Assembly: GCA_016212795.1 (NCBI GenBank)
Contig: JACRDT010000044.1
Coordinates: 1 to 63,391, forward strand
DNA from: Elusimicrobiota bacterium
GTDB taxonomy: Bacteria > Elusimicrobiota > Elusimicrobia > UBA1565 > UBA9628
Direction of reading: 5' to 3'
DNA length: 63,391 nucleotides
The translations under genes were made by a program, and so were the position numbers. This document shows, in pieces, positions 27,160-36,934 of this stretch. Every line of letters begins with the position of its first letter. Positions within the stretch are counted from its first letter, which is position 1. The notes under the pieces are model-generated. The model made no database searches. It saw nothing but the letters and a program-made list of their open reading frames with translations, and had not been told where the DNA came from.

Positions 27160-28268
27160 AGCAGCGGCAGGGGGTTCTCGAGGCTCTCCTTGACCCGCGA
27201 CAGGAATGCCACCGACTCCTTGCCGTCGATGACGCGATGGTCGTAGGAGAGGGCCAGGTACATCATGGGCCTGGCCTCCACCCTGCCCTCGACGACCACG
27301 GGCCTGGGCTTGACGGCGTGCATGCCCAGGATCGCGGATTGGGGAGGGTTCAGGATCGGGGTCGAGAGCAGCGAGCCGAAGACCCCTCCGTTGGTGATGG
27401 TGAAAGTCCCCCCCTCCAGGTCGGCCATGTCGATCCTGCCGGAGCGAGCCTTCTCGGCCAGGGCTTCGATGTCGCGCTCCACCTCCCAGAGGGTCTTCTT
27501 GTCCGCGTCTCTCACCACGGGCACGACCAGCCCCCTGGCCGAGCTGACCGCGATGCCGACGTCGACGCGGCCTGGATACACGATGTCGGCGCCATCGACG
27601 CTGGCGTTGACCTCCGGGAATTCCAGGAGGGCGGCGGCGGCCGCCTTGGCGAACAAGGACGTCAGTCCCAGCTTGACGCCGTGCTCGTCCTCGTACGACG
27701 CCCCTCGACTCCGGCGCAGGTCCTGGATGGCGCTCATGTCCGCTTCGTTGAAGGTGGTCAGCATGGCGGTCTCGTTCTTGACGGCCACCAGCCTCCGGGA
27801 CAAGGTCTGGCGCAGCAAGGACATGCGCTTGCGGGTCTCGCCGGGTCTGGGGGGCCGGCCGGGAGGTGCGGACGCTCCCCCTTCGCCCGGCGCCTGGGCG
27901 TCCGCTGGACCCGCGAAGGCGCCGGGCTCATGAAAGACCAGCTCCGGGGAAGGGTCCTGGCCCGAAGGGGCCAAGCCCTCGGAGGCGCGGGCGGTTCCCG
28001 ACTCTCCGGAAGGGGCCTCGCCCTCGGGGGCCGAGGGAACGGACTCGATGCGGCCGACCACTTCCCCGACCTTGGCCGTGCGGCCGGCGGGCGCCAGGAT
28101 GGCGAGTCTCCCGGACTCGTCGGCGTCGACCGTCATGGCGGCCTTCTCGGTCTCGAATTCGAGCAGTGGAGCGCCTTTCTCGACCATGCCGCCGTCCGGG
28201 ACCAACCAGGAGACGATCTCGACGGTGAGGATGGATTCGCCGGGGCTGGGGATTCTGATCTCGCTCAT
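27150..28268 (-). CDS. sucB: Dihydrolipoamide succinyltransferase (2-oxoglutarate dehydrogenase E2), without E3-binding domain
   Basis: This 372-residue E2 transfers succinyl groups to CoA in the TCA cycle. The lipoyl domain is at 1-75 with lipoylated K42 in FETEKAAM. The catalytic domain is at about 145-372, ending in SYDHRVIDG with the catalytic His. The peripheral-subunit-binding domain normally between them (a 35-residue helical module) is not recognisable: residues 78-143 are Pro/Gly/Ser linker encoded partly by a GC-rich palindrome. This would weaken E3 docking. Its stop codon lies in the end of the large palindromic repeat. It follows sucA by 21 bp. Confidence 0.88.
   Translation of the reverse strand: MSEIRIPSPGESILTVEIVSWLVPDGGMVEKGAPLLEFETEKAAMTVDADESGRLAILAPAGRTAKVGEVVGRIESVPSAPEGEAPSGESGTARASEGLAPSGQDPSPELVFHEPGAFAGPADAQAPGEGGASAPPGRPPRPGETRKRMSLLRQTLSRRLVAVKNETAMLTTFNEADMSAIQDLRRSRGASYEDEHGVKLGLTSLFAKAAAAALLEFPEVNASVDGADIVYPGRVDVGIAVSSARGLVVPVVRDADKKTLWEVERDIEALAEKARSGRIDMADLEGGTFTITNGGVFGSLLSTPILNPPQSAILGMHAVKPRPVVVEGRVEARPMMYLALSYDHRVIDGKESVAFLSRVKESLENPLPLLVL
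27885..27927. repeat. GC-rich palindrome inside the sucB linker
   Basis: GCCCGGCGCCT (27885-27895) and its perfect inverted copy AGGCGCCGGGC (27917-27927) flank a 21-nt loop within the E2 linker. The flanking word GGACGCTCcCCcTTCGCCC recurs next to the sucA palindrome. Confidence 0.6.
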
Positions 28269-28289
28269 CGTGTCAATCCTTATGCGTCC

Positions 28290-31025
28290 TCATAGGTCCT
28301 CGAATGCCCTGCTCAGAAGGGCCGCCTGCTCCCTCGCGTGCTCCTCGTGATAGCCGGTCGCCGGCGCGTCCGCCTCCGGGCGAGACACCACGGCCAGCCG
28401 GACATCCCCCAGCCGGTCCCGAAGAAAGCCCCAGGCCCCCATGTTGGCGGGTTCCTCCTGGACCCACGTCCAGGGCACGCCCGAGCCAAACTGCCGCGCC
28501 ATCCGGGAGAGAAGCGCGTCTGGACACGGGTAGAGCTGCTCCAGACGCACGATGGCTACGTCCCGCGCTCCGATCTCACGGCGGCGGGCGTCGAGCTCAT
28601 AGTAGACCTTGCCTGAGCACAGCAGGACCTTGCGCGCGCTGGCGCGGTCGAGGGAAGCGTCGTCGAGGACCTCCTGGAAGGGCCCCGCGCACAGCTCGCC
28701 GACCGGACTCACGCAGGCGGGATGGCGCAGCAGGCTCTTGGGGGTCATCACCACCAGGGGCAGCCTGAAGGGCCGGCCGACCTGTCGCCTGAGGAGATGG
28801 AAGAAGTTGGCCGGGGTGGTGGGCTGGGCCACCACCATGTTGAGCCTGGCGCACAACTGCAGGAAGCGCTCCAGCCGCGCGGAGGAGTGCTCGGAGCCCT
28901 GCCCCTCGTAGCCGTGGGGCAGCAGCAGGACGAGGCCGCTCATGAGCCCCCACTTGGAGCGGGAGCAGCACAGGTAGTTGTCGATGACGACCTGGGCCCC
29001 GTTGACGAAGTCCCCGAACTGGCCCTCCCACAAGGTCAGCCCCTGGCGCTCGGCCAGGGAGTAGCCGAACTCGAATCCCAGGACGCCGTATTCGGAGAGC
29101 GGGGAGTTGTAGACCTGGCAGCGGGCCGTCCCCCGCGCCAGCGAAGCCAGCGGCAGGCAGCGCTCCTCCGAGTCCTCCCGGGTGATGACGGCGTGCCGCT
29201 GCGAGAAGGTCCCGCGTTCGACGTCCTGCCCCGTGAGCCTGACGGACACGCCTTCCGCGAGCAGGGAGCCCAAGGCGAGCAGTTCGGCCAGCGGCCAGTC
29301 CACGGCGCCCTTCTCGCGATAGAGACGCCGGCGTCCTTCGAACACGGCGCCGATCTTCCTGTAGACCGGGAATCCCTCGGGGATGGAAGTGACGGCCTCC
29401 AGGACGGCATCGAGCCTCTCCCTGGCAACGCCCGTCTCCGGGGATACGAGGAAATCGTCCGGCCCCGGGCCGGGCGAGGACGCTCTCCTTTCGCCCGGCG
29501 CCGCCGGTTCCATCCCGCCGCCGGCGGCGCCCGCCCGTCCGCGCGCGATCTCCAGGGCGCTCTCGAGCTCCTCCCACCGGCGCTTCTTGACCTGCTCGAG
29601 GAGGGGCTTCAAGGCCGGGTCCTCGGCGCAAAGCTTCTCCTGGTAGATGCTCAGGACGTCGGGGTGGGCCTCGATGGCTTTGTACAGGAGAGGCTGGGTG
29701 TACTTGGGCTCGTCCGTCTCATTGTGGCCGTGCCTGCGGTAGCCCATGAGATCGACGAAGACGTCCTTGTGGAATCGCTGCCTGAACTCGACCGCCAGCC
29801 TCGCGACATGCACGACGGCCTCCACGTCGTCGGCGTTGACGTGGAACACGGGGCAGACCGTCACCTTGGCCACGTCCGTGCAGTAGGTGCTGGAGCGTCC
29901 GTCGACGTAGTTGGTGGTGAACCCGATCTGGTTGTTGATCACGAGGTGGAGGCTGCCCCCCGTCCCGAACCCGGGAAGCCCCGCCATCTGCGCCACCTCG
30001 TAGACCACGCCCTGGCAGGAGACCGCGGCGTCGCCATGAATGAGCACCGGCAGGACCTTCCCGGCATCACCGCCGGCGGCCCCTTCGAGGCGGGCCCTCG
30101 CCGCCCCAAGCGCCACGGGGGCCACGGACTCCAGGTGGGAGGGATTGGGGAGGAGGGTGACGGCCACCCGCCGGCCGGCCGAAAGCTCGAAGCCGGCCTC
30201 GCAGCCCTTGTGATACTTGACGTCGCCCTGATTCGGTCCCGACGGCGCCCTCGGTCCCAGGAATTCCAGGAATATCTCGGGGAGCGGCTTGCGCAGGACA
30301 TGCGCCATGATGGACAGGCGGCCCCGATGCGCCATGCCCAACTGGAAGTCCGCGACCCCCGACCGCGCGCCGCGGTCCATGATGGAGCTCAAGGCCGGGA
30401 TGAGGGCCTCGCACCCCGAAAGAGAGAAGCTCTTCTGCCCGGGGAACTTCCTCACGATGAACCGCTCGAAGAGCGTCGCGGCGGCGACTTCCTCGAAGAT
30501 GGCGAGCTTCTCCGAACGGCTGAACCGGGTCGTGTTCCGGGTCCCTTCGATCCTGGCCTTGAGCCAGTCGGCCTGCTCCGGGAACCGGATGTCGTGGGCC
30601 TCGACCCCGATGGAGCCGCAATAGGTCTGCTCGAGATGCGACCGGATCTCGCGCAGGGTCGAGCGCCCCAGGCCGATGAGCTGCCCGGCGTCGAACTCCT
30701 CGTCGAGGAGGTCGGGCGTCAACCCGAAATTCCCGATGTCCAGGGAGGCGTCTCCGGGTCTCCTGGTCCTGACCGGGTCGAGACGGGTGAAGCGGTGTCC
30801 CCGCTGACGGTAGGCCTCGATGAGCCGCACGACCCTGAACTCAGTCTCGAGGCAGCCCGCGCAGATGGGCGCTCCCTTGGGCCGGCCGGTCTGACGCCCG
30901 AGCTCGAATCCCTGGAAGAAGCGCCGCCAACCCTCTGGGACGGAGGCCTCGTCCCTGACGAATTCCTCATAGAGCCTCTCGACCGCGGGGACGCCGTAAG
31001 CCTCAGTCGGGACCGACGGCCTCAT
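28290..31025 (-). CDS. sucA: 2-oxoglutarate dehydrogenase E1 (SucA)
   Basis: This 911-residue thiamine-diphosphate decarboxylase has the E1o signatures ERFIVRKFPGQKSFSLSG, GMAHRGRLSIMAHVL, HGDAAVSCQGVVYEV, NNQIGFTT, GYRRHGHNETDEP, RGTFSQRHAV and LLPHGYEGQGSEHSSARLERFLQ. Length is slightly below the usual ~930. A low-complexity loop around residues 505-530 (Gly/Ala/Pro-rich) is encoded by a GC-rich palindrome. It precedes sucB with a 21-bp gap. No lpd (E3) gene is nearby. TATGAT on the complement of 31119-31124 lies about 94 nt upstream and may be the promoter. Confidence 0.95.
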   Translation of the reverse strand: MRPSVPTEAYGVPAVERLYEEFVRDEASVPEGWRRFFQGFELGRQTGRPKGAPICAGCLETEFRVVRLIEAYRQRGHRFTRLDPVRTRRPGDASLDIGNFGLTPDLLDEEFDAGQLIGLGRSTLREIRSHLEQTYCGSIGVEAHDIRFPEQADWLKARIEGTRNTTRFSRSEKLAIFEEVAAATLFERFIVRKFPGQKSFSLSGCEALIPALSSIMDRGARSGVADFQLGMAHRGRLSIMAHVLRKPLPEIFLEFLGPRAPSGPNQGDVKYHKGCEAGFELSAGRRVAVTLLPNPSHLESVAPVALGAARARLEGAAGGDAGKVLPVLIHGDAAVSCQGVVYEVAQMAGLPGFGTGGSLHLVINNQIGFTTNYVDGRSSTYCTDVAKVTVCPVFHVNADDVEAVVHVARLAVEFRQRFHKDVFVDLMGYRRHGHNETDEPKYTQPLLYKAIEAHPDVLSIYQEKLCAEDPALKPLLEQVKKRRWEELESALEIARGRAGAAGGGMEPAAPGERRASSPGPGPDDFLVSPETGVARERLDAVLEAVTSIPEGFPVYRKIGAVFEGRRRLYREKGAVDWPLAELLALGSLLAEGVSVRLTGQDVERGTFSQRHAVITREDSEERCLPLASLARGTARCQVYNSPLSEYGVLGFEFGYSLAERQGLTLWEGQFGDFVNGAQVVIDNYLCCSRSKWGLMSGLVLLLPHGYEGQGSEHSSARLERFLQLCARLNMVVAQPTTPANFFHLLRRQVGRPFRLPLVVMTPKSLLRHPACVSPVGELCAGPFQEVLDDASLDRASARKVLLCSGKVYYELDARRREIGARDVAIVRLEQLYPCPDALLSRMARQFGSGVPWTWVQEEPANMGAWGFLRDRLGDVRLAVVSRPEADAPATGYHEEHAREQAALLSRAFEDL
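29497..29531. repeat. GC-rich palindrome inside sucA
   Basis: GGCGCCGCCGG (29497-29507) and inverted copy CCGGCGGCGCC (29521-29531) encode a Gly/Ala/Pro-rich surface loop of E1. Flanking bases GGACGCTCtCCtTTCGCCC match those next to the sucB palindrome with two differences. Confidence 0.55.
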
Positions 31026-31188
31026 GGCAGGAGGAACCCGGAGCGGCCTTGACCGGGGAGTCCCGCTCCTGGACAGCCCAACGCGCCCGGGTCCATGGTC
31101 GAGCCTCCCATTCCCGGCATCATATCATTTGGCCGGCAGGAGCGGCAGTTTCCCCTGATTCCCGGCCGGTCCCCTCCGAAAGCCGGCC

Positions 31189-31215
31189 GGCGCCCCGGAG
31201 CTCCTCCGGGGCGCC
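31189..31215. terminator. Perfect 12-bp hairpin between hsp20 and sucA
   Basis: GGCGCCCCGGAG, loop CTC, then the exact complement CTCCGGGGCGCC. It lies downstream of hsp20 and would stall transcripts leaving it. There is no U-tract, so it may be Rho-assisted or only a pause/processing hairpin. The rest of 31026-31292 shows only the putative sucA promoter. Confidence 0.5.
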
Positions 31216-31292
31216 GCGTCATACGACATCGGACGGTCCAAGGCTCTCGAAGAGCCGGACGGACCTGCCGTTGGCGCGACGGCCGCAGGGTT

Positions 31293-31814
31293 TCAGCAGA
31301 CGTCCACCTTGCAGTTGCCCGCCGCGGTGTCCCTGCACTTGGGCAGGACCACCTTCAGCACGCCTTCGATGTACGATGCCCTGGCCTCCTTGGATTTGAC
31401 GCCCTCCGGCAGGATCAAACTCCGCTGGAAAGACCCCGAAGACCGCTCCCTGACCAGGTAGTCCTTCGAGTCCTCGGCCTCCGCGCGCCGGCCGCTGATG
31501 GCCAGCACCCCGCCGCGGATGGCGACGCTCACGTCCTTCTTCGTGATCCCGGGCATCTCCACCGAGATGACATACTCCCTTTCGGTCTGCTCCATGTCCA
31601 TGGGCGGCATGCACACGCCGTCCTCTACATCCATGGCGCAGATGTGGTGATGATGCCCTAGCCAGGAGTCGTGGACGTGGTGGTGCCGCTCCGACGATAC
31701 CAAGTCCCCCGACGAAACCGGCGGCTCGCATGTCGCCACGACCGCCCCTTCGAACTCCGAGAGCGCCGAAGCGTTCTCTACCGTCTTGTTGACAGGTCCC
31801 CTGTCTTTCTTCAT
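31293..31814 (-). CDS. Hsp20 small heat-shock protein with His/Cys-rich N-terminal region
   Basis: This 173-residue chaperone has an alpha-crystallin domain at about 80-165 (YVISVEMPGITKKDVSVAI, GGVLAISGRR, RSSGSFQRSLILPEGV, YIEGVLKVVLPK). The N-terminal arm holds an unusual His run, RHHHVHDSWLGHHHH, followed by ICAM and VCMPPMDM, which could bind metal ions; the C-terminus ends CKVDVC. ATG at 31814 follows GAGGGGAGG with ideal spacing; an upstream in-frame ATG at 31874 has its GGAGG too close. It lies downstream of sthA on the same strand with a 124-bp gap, probably its own unit. Confidence 0.85.
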   Translation of the reverse strand: MKKDRGPVNKTVENASALSEFEGAVVATCEPPVSSGDLVSSERHHHVHDSWLGHHHHICAMDVEDGVCMPPMDMEQTEREYVISVEMPGITKKDVSVAIRGGVLAISGRRAEAEDSKDYLVRERSSGSFQRSLILPEGVKSKEARASYIEGVLKVVLPKCRDTAAGNCKVDVC

Positions 31815-31938
31815 GTGAATCCCTCCCCTCTGAGAAAATCGGGCCCGGTCGTCCACATCGGGCCCGGGAGACATACTCCTCCGTCTTGTTTAGATGCCAC
31901 GCCGCCCCAAAGGATTCGCCAGGAGCCTTCGGTCGACC

Positions 31939-33381
<1,443 letters not shown>

Positions 33382-33390
33382 TGGGAGTCG

Positions 33391-33396
33391 ATTATA
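33391..33396 (-). promoter_or_regulatory. sthA -10 box TATAAT adjoining the upstream gene's stop
   Basis: On the minus strand the order is TGA stop (33399-33397), TATAAT (33396-33391), nine bases, ATG. The -35 would lie inside the preceding coding region but is not close to consensus. Predicted mRNA is essentially leaderless. Confidence 0.5.
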
Positions 33397-34416
33397 TCAC
33401 TTGACGGCCGGGCTTGAGCCCAGCGACTTGCGGACCTCCAGCGCGGCCCGCTGGACGACCCGCAGCTTCCCGATCGCCTCCTCCACCGTGCGCGTCTTGA
33501 GGCCGCAGTCGGGGTCCGCCCAGACCCGCTCGGGTCCCACGGCCTCGACCGCGCGCCGCAGCCGCCCCTCCACGATCGCGAGGTCCTCGACGGCGCGCGA
33601 GTGCGCGTCCACGATACCCACCGAGATGTCGCGGCCCAGAGGGCGCTCGCGGAGCAGGGCGAGCAGGTCCAGGTTGCTGTTCGACATCTCCAGGTCGAGG
33701 TTGTCCACGGGCAGCCGGCGCAGCTCGTCGTAGATCCGATGGAACTCGCCGTAGCAGCAGTGCATGACGAAATAGGCGTCCAAGCCCTCGGTCGCGGCGC
33801 GCAAGGCGTCGAAGGCCCACCCGACTTCCTCGGGCCGCGTCGAGATCGCCGGCTCGTCGATCTGGACGATCTTCGCGCCGGCCTTGACGAGCGCGGCCGC
33901 CTCCCGGCGCAGCTGCCCAGCCAGCTCCGTCGTGGCCGACCTGCGGTCGGGATAGCCCTCCAGGAAGCACCAGTCCATGATCGTGTAGGGGCCCGTGAGC
34001 ATCCCCTTGAGAGGCCTGGCCGTCAGCTTCTGGGCGGACGCCCAGCGCTCGACCGTGATCGGCCCGCGCCAGCGGATCTTGCCGCTGATGATCGGCTTGC
34101 GGTAGAAGCGGTTGCCGTACGAGCGCACGAGCCCGCCCGGCTTGAAGCCGTCCATGTTCTCCGCGAAATACTCCACCATGTCGCCGCGGTATTGCTCTCC
34201 GTCGACGAGCACGTCGATCCCGAGCTCCTCCTGCTTCCTGACCCAGAAGACCGTCGCCTCGTCCTCGAGCCGGCGCAGCTCGCGGCTGGAGAGCGCCCCC
34301 CTCCTGCGCAGCGCCCGCGCCTTCACCAGCGCCGGAGGCTTGGGCAGGCTGCCGACCGAGGTCGTGGGGATGACCGGCAGCTCGATGCCGAGTTTCTTCA
34401 GCTTCTCGCGGGACAT
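33397..34416 (-). CDS. Cobalamin-independent methionine synthase, catalytic (MetE C-terminal) unit
   Basis: This 339-residue TIM-barrel protein is homologous to the C-terminal half of MetE. Start region PVIPTTSVGSLPKPPAL, then KGMLTGPYTIMDWCF and QIDEPAIS. The zinc ligands are present: His and Cys in VMHCCYGEF, Glu in LDLEMSNSN and Cys in PDCGLKTR. It should methylate homocysteine, or a related thiol, bound to zinc. It lies 6 bp after its N-half-like partner at the end of the aromatic superoperon. Stand-alone core-MetE enzymes in archaea and some bacteria may use a corrinoid protein rather than folate as methyl donor. Confidence 0.85.
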   Translation of the reverse strand: MSREKLKKLGIELPVIPTTSVGSLPKPPALVKARALRRRGALSSRELRRLEDEATVFWVRKQEELGIDVLVDGEQYRGDMVEYFAENMDGFKPGGLVRSYGNRFYRKPIISGKIRWRGPITVERWASAQKLTARPLKGMLTGPYTIMDWCFLEGYPDRRSATTELAGQLRREAAALVKAGAKIVQIDEPAISTRPEEVGWAFDALRAATEGLDAYFVMHCCYGEFHRIYDELRRLPVDNLDLEMSNSNLDLLALLRERPLGRDISVGIVDAHSRAVEDLAIVEGRLRRAVEAVGPERVWADPDCGLKTRTVEEAIGKLRVVQRAALEVRKSLGSSPAVK

Positions 34417-34422
34417 AGGCGA

Positions 34423-35391
34423 TCAGGCCAGCCTGGCCCGAACCGAGCCCAGCAGCGCCAGCTTCCTGCGGGCGTGGCTCCTTGGGACGAACTCAAGGGA
34501 ACACGAGGGCATGAGAATAGCGAACGGCTTCTTATAGCGCGCCAGAATCCTCCCGACGGCATCCGCCGTCCTCCGGGGATCCTCCAACCGAGTATTGCGG
34601 CCGTCGACGACGCCGAGCGCGAGGAGCTTGTCCGAGCCGGCCTTGAGTCGTTCGGGCAGCCCGGGGCTGTACGTGAGATCGAGGCCGAGGATGTCCACGT
34701 CGAGCTTCTGCATCTTCTCGTAGAGCGGCGCCGCGTCGCCCCAGGAGGCGGCGAGAGCGATCTTGGCCGAGCCCCGGCGGCACGCCGCGGCACTCGTCGC
34801 TTCGGCGACGATGTCCCAGTCGGCCGAAGGCCTCAGGATCTCCGGCTCGTCGAGCTGGATCAACCCGCACCCTGCCTCGGCGAGCGCCTCGACCTCCGCC
34901 GCCACGAAGGCCGCGAGCCGCATCGCGAGGCCGCGGCGCGACCCGTAGTGACGGTCGAGCGAGAGGGCCGCGAGCGTGTACGGCCCGGTCAACGCGACCT
35001 TGACGGGCTTGGCCGACGCCTCCTGGGCGAACCGGAATTCCTCAAGAAGCACCGGCTCCCGGTGCCTGACCGCGCCCTTGACCAAGGGCCGCCGATAGTA
35101 GAAGTTCGTGTCGTAGAGCCGGATGAGGCCGCCGAGCTCGACGCCCCTCGAGCGCCGCAGGAGGTGGGAGACGGGGTCGTGCCACCGGACCTGGCCGTCC
35201 GTCGGCAGGTCCACGCCCGCCTCGAGCTGCTCGGCGATGACCTTGCGCGCGACGGCGTCCCGGGCGTCCTCGAGCTCCCCGTCCGACTTCCTCTTGTCCT
35301 CCCAGGCGTCCGTCGCGCGGCGAAGCTCCTGCTCCTCGGGGGCGTCGCCGATGCGCGGGTAGCCAGAGTTGTTCGCGATGAGGAGCTTCAT
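34423..35391 (-). CDS. MetE N-terminal-half homologue (split methionine synthase partner)
   Basis: This 322-residue TIM barrel resembles the N-terminal half of MetE: NNSGYPRIGDAPEEQELRRA, then AGVDLPTDGQVRWHD, LYDTNFYYRRP and KVALTGPYTLAAL. The zinc-ligand positions are not conserved (AASWGDAAP, LGLDLTYSP, SCSLEFVP), as in MetE N-halves. Together with the downstream gene it would reconstitute a two-subunit MetE. ATG at 35391 overlaps the aroQ stop (ATGA), so translation is coupled to the shikimate genes. Why methionine synthesis ends this operon is unclear. Confidence 0.8.
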   Translation of the reverse strand: MKLLIANNSGYPRIGDAPEEQELRRATDAWEDKRKSDGELEDARDAVARKVIAEQLEAGVDLPTDGQVRWHDPVSHLLRRSRGVELGGLIRLYDTNFYYRRPLVKGAVRHREPVLLEEFRFAQEASAKPVKVALTGPYTLAALSLDRHYGSRRGLAMRLAAFVAAEVEALAEAGCGLIQLDEPEILRPSADWDIVAEATSAAACRRGSAKIALAASWGDAAPLYEKMQKLDVDILGLDLTYSPGLPERLKAGSDKLLALGVVDGRNTRLEDPRRTADAVGRILARYKKPFAILMPSCSLEFVPRSHARRKLALLGSVRARLA

Positions 35392-35834
35392 CGGAGGGCT
35401 GCCAGGAGGCGCAGGCCCTCGAGGTAGCTCGCCGTCCCTTTCCCCACGACCTGCCCGGCGCACACGGGCTTGATGACGGAGACCCGCCGCCATGCCTCTC
35501 GCCGCCGGATGTCGGAGAGGTGGACCTCGACGGCGGGCTTGCCGACCGCCGCGAGGGCGTCGCGCAGGGCGTAGGAGTAATGCGTGTAGGCGCCGGGGTT
35601 GATGAGGACGGCGTCGGCCCAGCGGCGGTGGCGGTGCAGGAGGTCGATGAGCCGGCCTTCCCCGTTGTCCTGGAAGACGCGCACCGTCAGGCCGAGCCGG
35701 CGGGCCTCGCGCCGGATGAGGGCGTTCAGGCCGGCCAGGGTCGTCGTCCCGTAGGCCGCCGGCTCGCGCTCCCCGAGCAGGTTGAGATTGGGCCCGTGGA
35801 GGACGAGGACCCTGCGCACGCGTCGGACCGTCAT
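35388..35834 (-). CDS. aroQ: 3-dehydroquinate dehydratase, type II
   Basis: This 148-residue dodecameric dehydroquinase converts 3-dehydroquinate to 3-dehydroshikimate. It has VLVLHGPNLNLLGEREP, then DNGEGRLIDLLH, INPGAYTHYSYALRDAL and VEVHLSDIRRREAWR with catalytic Tyr and His residues. ATG at 35834 overlaps the aroB stop; the stop overlaps the MetE-N start. Confidence 0.95.
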   Translation of the reverse strand: MTVRRVRRVLVLHGPNLNLLGEREPAAYGTTTLAGLNALIRREARRLGLTVRVFQDNGEGRLIDLLHRHRRWADAVLINPGAYTHYSYALRDALAAVGKPAVEVHLSDIRRREAWRRVSVIKPVCAGQVVGKGTASYLEGLRLLAALR

Positions 35835-36934
35835 TTCGTCACCCCCAGCCGCCTCAGGGCGGCGGCCAATTCCGGCTTGGTCACGTCGTCGACGCGCGCG
35901 GGCTCGCCGATGCGCTTGAGGAGCACGAAGACGTTCCTCCCCGCGCGGACCTTCTTGTCGCGCCGCATGGCGGCCCACAGGTCCGACGAGGCCAGGCCCC
36001 GGGGCCAGGCCGGCGCGGCCAGGCCGTCTAGGAGCGCGTCGGCCAGCGGGCGGTCCCGCCGGAGCCAGCCGCGGCCCGAGGAGAGCTCGAGCGCCGCGCG
36101 CATCCCCCAGACGACCGCCTCCCCGTGCAGCGCGCCGCGGTAGCCGGTCGCCCACTCCAAGGCGTGCCCCAGGGTGTGGCCGAAGTTCAACAGCTCCCGC
36201 TTCCCGGCTAGGTCGAACTCATCGGCCGACACGGCCCGCGCCTTCCAGGCAACGGAGGTCCGCACCGCGTGCTCGAGCTCGGCCAGGTCGCCGGCCCTGA
36301 CCCGGGGCCAGCGGGCCGCCAGGCGCCGCGCGAAGGCGGGGTCGAACACCAGCGCGCATTTCACGGCCTCGGCCAGGCCGCTCATGAGCTGGCGGCGCGG
36401 CAGGGTCCGGAGGGTCTCGACGTCCGCGAGGACGAAGATCGGCTGGTAGAAGGCGCCCACGGCGTTCTTGGCCAGAGGGTGGTCCACCGCGGTCTTGCCG
36501 CCGATGGCGCTGTCCGCCTGGGCCAGGAACGTGGTCGGGACGTGGACGAGCGGGATGCCGCGCTGGTAGGTCGCGGCCGCGAAGCCCGCCGCGTCGCCGA
36601 TGCTGCCGCCCCCCACCGCCACCAGCGGGGTCCGCCGCTCCGCGCCGCTCTTGAGGAGGAAGCCGTAGAGCTTGTCCAAGGATGACAAGGTCTTGGCCGC
36701 CTCGCCGGCCGGCAGGACCCCGCGGCTGACCCGCCAGCCCGCCCGCTCGAGGGCCGAGGCCGCCCGCCCGGCCGGGCCGGCGAAGAGGGACGCGTCGCTG
36801 ACCATGACCGCCGAGCCTCCCGCCGCGCGGCAGGCAGGGTGGCGGGCAAGGAGCCCGGGGAGCGACCCGAGGATGCCTCGGCCCACGTGCACCGCGTAAC
36901 GGCGGGAGGCGGTCCTCACCCAGATGGGATTCAT
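35831..36934 (-). CDS. aroB: 3-dehydroquinate synthase
   Basis: This 367-residue NAD- and metal-dependent enzyme converts DAHP to 3-dehydroquinate. It shows VAVGGGSIGDAAGFAAATY, HVPTTFLAQADSAIGGKTA, KNAVGAFYQP, SGLAEAVKCALVFD and the metal-site HTLGHALEWATGY. Length is typical. The start overlaps the aroK stop by 4 bases and the stop overlaps aroQ by 4 bases. Confidence 0.95.
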   Translation of the reverse strand: MNPIWVRTASRRYAVHVGRGILGSLPGLLARHPACRAAGGSAVMVSDASLFAGPAGRAASALERAGWRVSRGVLPAGEAAKTLSSLDKLYGFLLKSGAERRTPLVAVGGGSIGDAAGFAAATYQRGIPLVHVPTTFLAQADSAIGGKTAVDHPLAKNAVGAFYQPIFVLADVETLRTLPRRQLMSGLAEAVKCALVFDPAFARRLAARWPRVRAGDLAELEHAVRTSVAWKARAVSADEFDLAGKRELLNFGHTLGHALEWATGYRGALHGEAVVWGMRAALELSSGRGWLRRDRPLADALLDGLAAPAWPRGLASSDLWAAMRRDKKVRAGRNVFVLLKRIGEPARVDDVTKPELAAALRRLGVTK

